A stretch of DNA of 64,000 bases from Paenibacillus nuruki (GTDB lineage Bacteria; Bacillota; Bacilli; Paenibacillales; Paenibacillaceae), in assembly GCF_001721045.1 (NCBI RefSeq), contig NZ_MDER01000043.1:1-64000 (forward strand), given 5' to 3'. The position numbers and the translations under genes were made by a program. Below are positions 1 to 8,197 of the stretch, piece by piece (positions within the stretch are counted from its first letter, which is position 1; each line of letters opens with the position of its first letter). The notes beneath the pieces were generated by a model. It did not search any database. It saw only the letters and a list, made by a program, of their open reading frames with translations, and was not told the DNA's origin.

Positions 1-97
1 ATATGAAAAATTCATAATAGATATACATTTATCGTTGAAAGCGGTATCTTCAAAACAATCAACAATCAACAATCACAATATCAATGAGGTGAATTGA

Positions 98-2092
98 ATG
101 AGCATGTCTGCCAACGCTTCAACGTTTGCGTGGGGTGTAGATCATTTACAGCAACGATTACAAGATACATTAACAGATCCTGATTATGAAGTATGGTGGA
201 GAGAGCTACAGAATCTAGCCAATCAAGCATTGATTACACCTATTCCGGTACTGACCTTTGAAGCATTTCGTGAATTTGCTGATCATGGAGGACGTGAAGA
301 GTACCAGCGACTTTATTTTGAAAAAAGAGGACGTATTGGAGCACTGGCTATTGTCAGCTTGAATACAACCGATGATGTGACCTGTTACATAGAAGCATTG
401 GAAGAAGCATTATGGGATATATGCAATGAGTACACATGGTGCTTGCCTGCGCATCTGCCTCCGTCGAATGAAGGTACAGAGCGAGCCGTATGGGAAGAAA
501 TAGATTTATTTGCAGCAGAGACAGTAGCCATGGTAGCAGAACTATATACTTTATTCGAGGGTCGGCTCGATAGTCGCATAATGAAGCGGATAGAACTCGA
601 AGTGCAGCGACGGATATTTAAGCCGATGAGTGATCCTGAGCAACTTTTCACATGGGAAACAGCAGATCATAATTGGTCAGCGGTCTGTGGATCAGGATGT
701 GGGATAGCGGCATTGTTGTTATTGAAATCAGATGATCCTGTACGTGGGCAGATTCTGGAACGAGTGATTGGGGCTATGGATCATTTTCTATCTGGTTATG
801 GAGAAGATGGAGGGTGTGCAGAAGGACTAGGGTATTGGGTGTATGGATTCGGTTATTATACGTATTTTGTAGATATGCTTGTTCGATATGAGCCAGAGCA
901 TGAATGGAGATTGAGATCTACAAAGATGATGAAGATGGCGGCTTTTCCCGAGCATATCCATTTGTCAGAAGGTGTATTTGTTAATTTCTCGGATAGTGAT
1001 GAGGAAGAGATATTACCAGCAGGATTATTATCTCGATTAAGTGAATGGACAGGGCATCATTATTCGTTACCTTTTCAAATGAATCGACTGATGGATGATC
1101 CTTGTCGCCGTTGGGCGCATTTGATTCGTAATGTGTTGTGGGCAGACCCGCGTTATTTTGCATCTACTGTAGTACCAACACCTTTTAACAATGTAAGTAT
1201 ATATTTTCCTGATCTCCAGTGGATGATCTGTAAAAGCGAACTTCCAGATTCACAAATCACGGTCGCTTTAGCCACAAAAGGTGGGCATAACGATGAACCG
1301 CATAACCATAATGATCTAGGTTCTTTTATTATTCATGCAGGTGGAGAAAATATATTATCTGATCTTGGAGCAGGGCTGTATACACAAGCTTATTTTGCAG
1401 CTGGTCGAGAACAGATTCTTAATATTTCGTCAGCAGGACATTCTGTACCACAGATTGATGGACAAGAACAACAAAGTGGACGTGAAGCTTATGCTAGCGT
1501 GGTAGAACCGCAGATATGGAAAGAAGAAGAGAAAGAATATGCGGTATGGAAAGTAGATCTGACTCATGCTTATGACCATCAGTCGTTGCACCAATATACA
1601 CGTAGTCTCGATTGGCAAGTTCCGATCGGTCAAGAAGAAGTGACGATAGACTGTATAGATCAATTTCGCTTCTATAAGAATAACAATCTAGACGAGAATC
1701 ATTCTGTTTCGTATGAAAATAGTTTGGATACATCAAGCTTTTCAAATCAGAACTATACTACAGCAACACCTATTATAGAACGTTTAATTAGTAAAATTAA
1801 GCCGATAGTCGAAGCAGATCAAGTACGTTGGCAAGGAAGAAAAGCAGAAGTGTGTCTGAATCTTTTGCATGCTCAGGATAAGGTAAATGTAGAAGTGATC
1901 GAACATGTCGATCATGAAGGACAAGCGCTAGTCTTATATCGAACATCTATTCAGTATTTGTCTTCTATAGAACAGAGTATATCTAGACCAGATATAGCTC
2001 AATCAGAACTTGTATCAGAAGATGTAAAGCCACAACAATCCGAATGGTTGGATATAGTAGTGGAGTTGCCATTTGTGATCCGACCTCTTTAA
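98..2092 (+). CDS. Heparinase II/III-like polysaccharide lyase family protein
   Basis: The 664-residue protein has the heparinase II/III layout: a long helical N-terminal half (likely alpha/alpha toroid) and a beta-sandwich C-terminal half. The family hallmark is visible at residues 395-406, GGHNDEPHNHND, followed by LGSF; H402, H404 and D406 lie in the segment that binds metal or substrate in PL12/PL21-type enzymes. Family members cleave uronic-acid polymers by beta-elimination. There is no signal peptide, so it probably acts on imported oligosaccharides in the cytoplasm. The ATG at 98 is preceded by GAGGTGA at a 5-nt gap. The next gene, the ABC importer and the GH88 hydrolase downstream make a coherent uronate-oligosaccharide pathway. 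The exact substrate (glycosaminoglycan, alginate-like or other) cannot be read from the sequence, and some family members are not proven lyases. Confidence 0.8.
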   Translation: MSMSANASTFAWGVDHLQQRLQDTLTDPDYEVWWRELQNLANQALITPIPVLTFEAFREFADHGGREEYQRLYFEKRGRIGALAIVSLNTTDDVTCYIEALEEALWDICNEYTWCLPAHLPPSNEGTERAVWEEIDLFAAETVAMVAELYTLFEGRLDSRIMKRIELEVQRRIFKPMSDPEQLFTWETADHNWSAVCGSGCGIAALLLLKSDDPVRGQILERVIGAMDHFLSGYGEDGGCAEGLGYWVYGFGYYTYFVDMLVRYEPEHEWRLRSTKMMKMAAFPEHIHLSEGVFVNFSDSDEEEILPAGLLSRLSEWTGHHYSLPFQMNRLMDDPCRRWAHLIRNVLWADPRYFASTVVPTPFNNVSIYFPDLQWMICKSELPDSQITVALATKGGHNDEPHNHNDLGSFIIHAGGENILSDLGAGLYTQAYFAAGREQILNISSAGHSVPQIDGQEQQSGREAYASVVEPQIWKEEEKEYAVWKVDLTHAYDHQSLHQYTRSLDWQVPIGQEEVTIDCIDQFRFYKNNNLDENHSVSYENSLDTSSFSNQNYTTATPIIERLISKIKPIVEADQVRWQGRKAEVCLNLLHAQDKVNVEVIEHVDHEGQALVLYRTSIQYLSSIEQSISRPDIAQSELVSEDVKPQQSEWLDIVVELPFVIRPL

Positions 2093-2232
2093 TCTATGCT
2101 TGTAGCAGTAGAGTCAAGATTGTCGCTTAATCGGTCAAATCTGTGAATCGTATCGGAGAAAACAAGATGCTACACTGAACTCATGAAGTAAGCGTAATCA
2201 TGATCATCAAAAGACCGAAAGAAGGGGTTATT

Positions 2233-4167
2233 TTGAAACAGTGGAATCGATGGAATCCGTCTTCTTATGGCTGGGCAAATGAAGCTCTCGCTTATGAACA
2301 GCAATTGCAACAGAGTCAGCCTTTACCAGCTTCAGATTGGACGAAAGAGCGAAAAGTACACATGTTAAGTCAAATGATAGATTATTATGCCACTCATCAG
2401 CAAGATAACGGAGCGATTATCGATCCCCATTCTGAAGCAGAACGTTATTATTCGACACCTTCGTACGCACTGGCGGCGGCTGTTCTGGTGAGCAGTGGGC
2501 GAGAAGACTTACTAGACTCTGCGGCAAAAGCTTTGACTCATAGTATTGAGTTACTGGTAAGTGAGCGAACACCTGATCAACATCCTGACTTTTTTATTAT
2601 TATGATTATGGGTGCTTATCGTATCTTGAAAAGTAGACTGCCAGAACAAGCTGAATTATGGAAGCAATCGCTAGCTACGATTGAGCCTGAACAGACCTAT
2701 CTATTTACAATGAGCAAAATGAAAAATCCTAACCGAATGATTAACTGGAATGCGATTATGTTATCTGGAGAAGTGATCCGACAAGCCGAAGGAATAGCAC
2801 CTACTGATACCGCGTGGATAGATGATTATTTGCAACAATATCATCTGCCTCGATTCACTTCATTAGGATGGTACGAAGATGGTCCGCTAAATCGACCGAA
2901 TAGCCCATTCGCTTACGATATTGCTACAAGGTACCATTTAAGTGTGATGATGTTATCCGGTTATCAAGGAACCACTGTATCTGAACTACAGACTCAGTTG
3001 CAACATGGAGCGATAAGTTCATTATTGACTCTATCACCACTTGGAGAATTGCCCCCAAGAGGACGTAGTGCACAACATCAATGGAATGAAGCCGCCGCCG
3101 CATTTATTTTCACAATGCAAGCGCAACAAGCTTATGCCGATGGAGAAGTACAGTGGGCAGGTGCATTTCGTCATGCGGCAGATCTGACATGGGAAGCAAT
3201 CGCAAAATGGCAAATGCCTGATGGTTATGTACAGATTGTACGTAATCATTACCCGGCAGAGGAGCGGCATGGATATGAAGTATACAGCAATCATACGACT
3301 TACAATCTATGGACAGCCGCCGCTCTGGCGTATACGCTCTGGTATGAACAGGCGGAGGAGATCATGCCTTATCCGATTCCAGTAGAGCTAGGCAGCCGTA
3401 CACTTCAGGCAGATGGTTGGTTTGAAACGGTATTTAGTTCTGTACCCGGTCAGCAGCTGGTGATCCATACGGCACTTAATGATCCATATATGATTCCGGG
3501 AGTAGCCCGTATTCAGCGAGCGGGCTTACATGCGAATCTAGCCACTTCTTCTTCAGGGCATCAGAATCAAGGATTTACAGAGTTTTCCATAGGTGATATA
3601 TTCCCGCTGAGCCATATGCCGGCATGGCATACACAGGATCAAGTATGGCATCATCTAGCAGAAGGATTCCCAACGGTGTTTCCATTCGATCGAGATGCAG
3701 GGGTTGATCCATCGGATGGTGGAGGTTCGTATACGATTGCGGAGTCAGCAACCACCTCGGATCGTAGTCATCTTGTGATCAAGTGGCAAGGGCCGTTACA
3801 AGGAATCGACCATGTGATAGCGACCTATGAACAGTCTCCTGGGCATATCGTAATCACGTATGAAGTGGGGCATGACCAAGACAGCGAGCAATCCACACAA
3901 CAGATTGATCATATCGGTGCTTGGATTCCGTTATTTCAATCGGATGGACAAGAATCTTCTGTGATAGAAACAGCTACTCAAGAATCTACCGAAGTCATTA
4001 TACTGACGTATCGGGGACAACAATTACGAATCGTACCTGTAACACCGCACTCGATGATTACTTTTCCCCAAGAAGCAGAGCAAGTGGCTAGTCGGAATGG
4101 TCTGTTGCGCGGAGCGAGAATTGAAGCGCCAGGTCAGCGCATTTCGTTTGAAATCGGGTTACCGTAG
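2233..4167 (+). CDS. Uncharacterised toroid-like protein of polysaccharide locus
   Basis: I do not recognise this family firmly. The 644-residue protein has a helix-rich N-terminal ~400 residues with repeated aromatic/alanine helices (segments such as INWNAIMLSGE, GWYEDGPLN and HQWNEAAAAF), then a beta-rich C-terminal part. This is the alpha/alpha-toroid plus beta-sandwich plan shared by several polysaccharide lyase and uronyl hydrolase families. It lacks the HNHND heparinase motif of its upstream neighbour. An in-frame ATG lies at 2200, but TTG at 2233 has a proper AAGGGG site (2222-2227) five bases upstream, so I start it there. No signal peptide. Placement between the heparinase-like gene and the oligosaccharide importer suggests a role in degrading the same polymer; that is inference. 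Confidence 0.6.
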   Translation: MKQWNRWNPSSYGWANEALAYEQQLQQSQPLPASDWTKERKVHMLSQMIDYYATHQQDNGAIIDPHSEAERYYSTPSYALAAAVLVSSGREDLLDSAAKALTHSIELLVSERTPDQHPDFFIIMIMGAYRILKSRLPEQAELWKQSLATIEPEQTYLFTMSKMKNPNRMINWNAIMLSGEVIRQAEGIAPTDTAWIDDYLQQYHLPRFTSLGWYEDGPLNRPNSPFAYDIATRYHLSVMMLSGYQGTTVSELQTQLQHGAISSLLTLSPLGELPPRGRSAQHQWNEAAAAFIFTMQAQQAYADGEVQWAGAFRHAADLTWEAIAKWQMPDGYVQIVRNHYPAEERHGYEVYSNHTTYNLWTAAALAYTLWYEQAEEIMPYPIPVELGSRTLQADGWFETVFSSVPGQQLVIHTALNDPYMIPGVARIQRAGLHANLATSSSGHQNQGFTEFSIGDIFPLSHMPAWHTQDQVWHHLAEGFPTVFPFDRDAGVDPSDGGGSYTIAESATTSDRSHLVIKWQGPLQGIDHVIATYEQSPGHIVITYEVGHDQDSEQSTQQIDHIGAWIPLFQSDGQESSVIETATQESTEVIILTYRGQQLRIVPVTPHSMITFPQEAEQVASRNGLLRGARIEAPGQRISFEIGLP

Positions 4168-4212
4168 AAATGAGTCATGATCCATAACGTGATCAGCATA
4201 AAAAGATAAAGA

Positions 4213-4246
4213 AATAGCTCGGGTAGCATAACCGGGCTATTTTTTG
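4213..4246 (+). terminator. Rho-independent terminator
   Basis: AATAGCTCGG (4213-4222) pairs with CCGGGCTATT (4232-4241), 10 bp with one G-U wobble, followed by a T run. It ends the lyase gene pair and separates it from the importer operon. Confidence 0.85.
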
Positions 4247-4288
4247 TTGTCTATTTTTATTTTCAATAAGAACAGTAGAGCATGTTAA

Positions 4289-4347
4289 CCAAACAATCCT
4301 ACCGTCCCAAAACATTATTTTAACCACAATAGGTAAAAATTGTTTGG
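4289..4347. promoter_or_regulatory. Inverted repeat, possible operator of importer operon
   Basis: CCAAACAAT (4289-4297) and ATTGTTTGG (4339-4347) are perfect 9-base inverted arms 41 bases apart, in the 220 bases between the terminator and the importer start. Spaced half-sites are a plausible target for the AraC-type YesN regulator encoded downstream. No convincing sigma-A promoter was identified. The role is inferred from position only. Confidence 0.35.
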
Positions 4348-4469
4348 AAACAGGTCAGTTCTGTGTCTTAAATGATCAGGCTTTCCACGATACACTTAGA
4401 ACATAAGATATTAACCGAATAAGGCTACAGTCCGCGGCTGTTGCACTATTCTACAAGGAGGTACGACTC

Positions 4470-5402
4470 GTGGAGCGTTCTGCATCTCAATCTACAGCCT
4501 CATCGCAGTCCAAGAGCTGGCTATCAACCACAGCCAAAGAAACGATTGCAGGGTATCTATTTGCGGCACCGATGTTGATCGGACTGACTATTTTTATACT
4601 GATCCCGATGGTGTCGTTATTTTTTATTAGTTTGACCAAATGGAACTTTATTCAAGGATTCCGTGGTGTTGAAATGATAGGGCTAGACAATTTCCGTCAT
4701 TTGTTTCAAGACAAATCATTCTTCGTCTCTATGCTCAATAATATCAAATTGTTATTAGCGGTTCCGTTCACTCTATTATTTTCACTGGTGATCGCTATTG
4801 TAGTCGATGAGAAAGTGTATTTTAAAAGCTTTTTCAAAATCATTTATTTTATGCCGTATATCTCAAGTGTTGTAGCTGTAGCGATAGTATTTCAGATTTT
4901 ATTTCATCCTTCTCAAGGCCCTGTAAATGGTTTCTTAATGTCGCTGGGTGTCACCAATCCGCCGAAATGGTTAGCCGATCCTACGTATGCATTACCATCG
5001 ATTATGATGATTACGGTCTGGACATCGATTGGCTTCAATATGGTGGTCTATCTCGCAGGGTTACAATCGATTCCGAAAGATCTGTATGAAGCGGCTGATA
5101 TTGATGGTGCATCATCATGGCGTAAGTTTCGCTCCATTACCGTACCGATGTTATCACCGACTACGTTTTTCTTATTGATTACCGGTATCATTTACTCGTT
5201 CAAAACATTTGATCTAATTGCTGTTCTTACGCAGGGCGGACCTGCCAAGTCAACCAATGTGATGGTATATGAAATTTATGATCAAGCATTTGTGAATTTG
5301 AAAATGGGTTATGCCGCCGCAGAATCGGTATTTCTGTTTGCTGTTATTTTACTGATTACCGGTATTCAATTCTGGGGTCAGAAAAAATGGGTCAACTACT
5401 AA
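4470..5402 (+). CDS. ABC oligosaccharide permease, MalF/UgpA type
   Basis: This 310-residue integral membrane protein has about six transmembrane segments. The EAA loop that contacts the ATPase is visible at residues 207-214 (EAADIDGA), followed by the typical FRSITVPMLSP stretch. It forms the channel with the next gene's product. The GTG start at 4470 follows AAGGAGGT (4455-4462) by seven bases. The N-terminal ~20 residues are serine-rich and cytoplasmic. It is first in a permease-permease-binding protein operon; no ATPase gene is present, so a shared MsmX-like ATPase elsewhere must energise it, as is normal for CUT1 importers of Bacillales. Confidence 0.93.
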   Translation: MERSASQSTASSQSKSWLSTTAKETIAGYLFAAPMLIGLTIFILIPMVSLFFISLTKWNFIQGFRGVEMIGLDNFRHLFQDKSFFVSMLNNIKLLLAVPFTLLFSLVIAIVVDEKVYFKSFFKIIYFMPYISSVVAVAIVFQILFHPSQGPVNGFLMSLGVTNPPKWLADPTYALPSIMMITVWTSIGFNMVVYLAGLQSIPKDLYEAADIDGASSWRKFRSITVPMLSPTTFFLLITGIIYSFKTFDLIAVLTQGGPAKSTNVMVYEIYDQAFVNLKMGYAAAESVFLFAVILLITGIQFWGQKKWVNY

Positions 5403-5431
5403 TGAATAGGATCTATAAGGAGGTGTAGCTG

Positions 5432-6313
5432 TTGGAACATCCGATTTCAGCTCCAAATGTATCATCATTACATCGTCCCAAAAGAGCCAAGCTGTCTTTG
5501 ACGAAAATAATTGTAACCGTTATCATGCTGGTGATAGGGATTATCTTTTTACTACCTTTTATCTGGATGTTATCAGCATCATTTAAGCCAGAAGCCGATG
5601 TATTCAAATATCCGGTTCAATGGATTCCGCATACATGGAATGTAGTCGAAAATTATCGTGCCGTATGGTTCGGTGATCCACCATTTATGCTGTATTACTG
5701 GAACTCGATCAAAGTCTCGGTGATGACTATCCTTATCTCAGTAATCACTTCAGCGATGGCAGCCTATGCTTTTTCCAAAATTAATTTTCGAGGTCGGGAT
5801 ACATTATTTATTATCGTGTTACTTACGTTTATGATTCCAGGGCAAGCGGTATTAGTGCCTCAATTTATTATGTATCGCAGTCTAGGATTGTTCGATACGC
5901 ATATCGGATTGGTACTGCTTGAATCGTTCAGTGCGCTTGGTACATTTATGTTACGACAAGCATTTATGTCGATTCATAGTGAATTTATCGAGTCTGCCAA
6001 GATCGATGGAGCAGGGCATGCACGTATTTTCGCTCAAATTGCTTTGCCTTTAGTCCAGCCTTTTATTGCAACTTATGCCATTTTACGATTTATCTGGACA
6101 TGGAATGATTATCAAGCACCATTGATCTTCCTACGTTCCCCTGAATTATTTACAGTTCAATTAGGTATTAACCGCTTTGCCGATGCTACAGGCGAATACT
6201 ACTCACTGATTATGGCAGGCACATGCTCGGCGATTTTACCTTTACTGATCGTCTTTTTATTAGCACAAAAACATGTTATCGGTGGAATTGCACTCGGTGG
6301 CGTGAAAGGGTAA
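5432..6313 (+). CDS. ABC oligosaccharide permease, MalG/YtcP type
   Basis: This is the second membrane subunit of the importer: 293 residues, six predicted transmembrane helices and an EAA-type loop starting at residue 187 (ESAKIDGAG) followed by QIALPLVQP. The start is TTG at 5432, six bases after AAGGAGGTG (5418-5425); no ATG competes. It lies 29 bases after the first permease and 46 before the binding protein, in one transcript. Together the two permeases form the CUT1-family heterodimer. Confidence 0.93.
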   Translation: MEHPISAPNVSSLHRPKRAKLSLTKIIVTVIMLVIGIIFLLPFIWMLSASFKPEADVFKYPVQWIPHTWNVVENYRAVWFGDPPFMLYYWNSIKVSVMTILISVITSAMAAYAFSKINFRGRDTLFIIVLLTFMIPGQAVLVPQFIMYRSLGLFDTHIGLVLLESFSALGTFMLRQAFMSIHSEFIESAKIDGAGHARIFAQIALPLVQPFIATYAILRFIWTWNDYQAPLIFLRSPELFTVQLGINRFADATGEYYSLIMAGTCSAILPLLIVFLLAQKHVIGGIALGGVKG

Positions 6314-6359
6314 CTGTTATTCATTTATATCAAATGTATATATCCTAAGGGGGATTATA

Positions 6360-7679
6360 ATGAAGCTGAATCTAAAATGGAAATCGATGGTCATCATGAG
6401 TTGTTGTCTACTATTAATACTCGCAGGCTGTGGACAAGCCAAAGAAAGTGCCACAACAGCAGATGGCAAAACCAAAATCACATTTTACACATGGTATACC
6501 AAAGATCAATTCCACTGGGATGATGTCTATGCCGCATGGCAAAAAAAGAATCCAAATATCGAAGTTGAATATGTAGGTTTATCTGAAAAAAGTGATACCG
6601 ATGAATATATCAAAAAGTTAGACCTTGCCGCAGGTTCGGGCGATCCTATTGATGTGGTGATGGTCAATAATGCGAATACGTACGCTCAACGTGTGGATAT
6701 GGGCATGTTTGCACCACTGGACGATTTGATTGATTTTAAATATGAAGATGAATACTTAGCTGACTTCGCAGTCGATGGCAAACGTTACGCATTACCGGGT
6801 AAACGTGCGATTACGTATGTATTGCTCAACAAAGATCGTCTGGATAAAGCAGGCTTAAAAGTACCTACCGATTGGACATGGGATGAATTCCGTGAATATG
6901 CCAAAAAATTGACAGCACCGGATCATAGCTACTATGGTGTATACTTCCATACATGGGCATCTCAGACGTTACTTGAACTATTGAATCAACCTGAAAATAA
7001 TAGCTATCTCAAAGCAGACGGTACATCCAACATGGACGACCCTAACTTCCGTGCATCTTTCGAACTGCGTTATCAAGCAGAACACGAAGATCATTCAGCC
7101 GTTCCATATAGCGATGCGATTTCACAAAAATTAAATTATCGTGATCAATTTCTAGGTGGATCAGCCAGCATGTTAGTTATGGGAAGCTGGATGAACTCCA
7201 ATATCGCAGGAAGCAAAGAATCTGCACCTGACTTCAAAGTCGCTGTAGCACCTTACCCTAAAAATAACGCAGATACCAAAGAAATCTATTCAAGCAATGA
7301 TTATGATTACTATGGAATAGGTGCAGGATCAGACAAACAAGACGCATCTATGCAATTTATCCGCTGGATGACAACAGAAGGTATTCAAGCACAAGGAACA
7401 GATATCTCCTCTTGGCAAAAAGCAGATGTTAGTAAAGCACTAGAAAGTATTATCAATAACGGTACACATCCAGAAAATGTCGATCTAGACTCACTCATCT
7501 ACACCTTCAAAGTCAGCAAAGGCATTAACAAAGCGCCAGCTGTTCCATACCTGAGCGAAATCGAACAAGAAGTAAACGCTGAATTCGAAAAATATATCTT
7601 ACAAAAACAAGACATCGACACCACCATCACCAACGCCAAAGCCATTGTCCAACAAATCATAGACGCTAACAAAAGCTAA
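6360..7679 (+). CDS. ABC sugar-binding lipoprotein
   Basis: This 439-residue family 1 extracellular solute-binding protein has a lipoprotein signal peptide: a basic N-terminus, a hydrophobic core and the lipobox LAGC at residues 21-24. The mature protein begins at C24 and should be anchored to the outer face of the membrane. The body shows the usual TFYTWY...W..KNPNIEVEY start and a DVVMVNNA segment. AAGGGGG lies just before the ATG. It delivers the oligosaccharide to the two upstream permeases. The last ~90 codons become conspicuously rich in A and C and poor in G, a bias that continues into the untranslated region after the gene. Confidence 0.92.
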   Translation: MKLNLKWKSMVIMSCCLLLILAGCGQAKESATTADGKTKITFYTWYTKDQFHWDDVYAAWQKKNPNIEVEYVGLSEKSDTDEYIKKLDLAAGSGDPIDVVMVNNANTYAQRVDMGMFAPLDDLIDFKYEDEYLADFAVDGKRYALPGKRAITYVLLNKDRLDKAGLKVPTDWTWDEFREYAKKLTAPDHSYYGVYFHTWASQTLLELLNQPENNSYLKADGTSNMDDPNFRASFELRYQAEHEDHSAVPYSDAISQKLNYRDQFLGGSASMLVMGSWMNSNIAGSKESAPDFKVAVAPYPKNNADTKEIYSSNDYDYYGIGAGSDKQDASMQFIRWMTTEGIQAQGTDISSWQKADVSKALESIINNGTHPENVDLDSLIYTFKVSKGINKAPAVPYLSEIEQEVNAEFEKYILQKQDIDTTITNAKAIVQQIIDANKS

Positions 7680-7680
7680 T

Positions 7681-7980
7681 TCGATAGCCTCTATTAAAGA
7701 ATGACACTAAGCCGAAAATCATAAACCAAAACGAAAAGAAATAAAAATTCCTAAACTATAAAACAAGCCCGTATACCAACTAAAATAAGATCATACTAAT
7801 TCATCTAAAATATTCTTATGTAATAACCAAAAACTCTATACTAAAGCTACAACAAAGAAATCCCAATCACTATCAAACCATACTTTAATCACTACAAAAC
7901 CAATATTCTTGTAAAACAAACCAACTAATTCTTTTAGCACTAACACGGCTACCCCAAATTAAGAAAGCTTTACATCAAGA
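7681..7980. other. G-depleted intergenic stretch
   Basis: This 300-base stretch between the binding-protein gene and the structured repeat holds no ORF with a ribosome binding site. By hand count it has about 21 G on the plus strand (7 percent), and only about 7 in 7741-7920. It is A-rich with C exceeding G. I see no stable hairpin or terminator in it. It may be a long unstructured 3' untranslated region or degenerate sequence. Confidence 0.6.
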
Positions 7981-7996
7981 AATAGAGTGGTGGCTA

Positions 7997-8145
7997 GGGA
8001 GCACGGAGCGAAGGCAAAGGAATTGTCCTGAAAAAGCGAAGCGATCGCCTTTGAATAAAAATACCGACCGCCAGCGGTCAATCAAGGTATTTTTGTTCAC
8101 CAGCGATGACAAGGACAATACCTCTGCCGCAGCGGATGATGCCCC
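7997..8145 (+). repeat. Structured intergenic repeat, copy 1
   Basis: This element is homologous, with diverged sequence but the same fold, to the minus-strand element at 26556-26711. Helices from outside in: GGGAGCA/TGCCCC (bulged A, 7997-8003 with 8140-8145); GGCAAAGG/CCTCTGCC (one mismatch); ATTGTCCT/AGGACAAT (8022-8029 with 8112-8119); ATCGC/GCGAT (8044-8048 with 8103-8107) then TGAA/TTCA across a conserved CTT/CCA internal loop; AAAAATACC/GGTATTTTT (8057-8065 with 8086-8094); GACCG/CGGTC apical hairpin. Sequence conserved between copies includes GGAGCGAA, CGCCTTTGAA, AATCAAGG, TTCACCAGCGA and AGCGG. It ends about 50 bases before yesM, so it may be in that gene's leader. Orientation is assigned arbitrarily. 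Confidence 0.75.
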
Positions 8146-8197
8146 AAAGCCCCATTCCATTTTTGATCTAAACTTTTAATCCAAAACGAAAGGTCAT

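Noticed and set aside
7741-7920. Decayed gene in the G-poor tract
   Set aside because: No frame gives protein-like codons for more than a short stretch and stops are frequent in all six frames.
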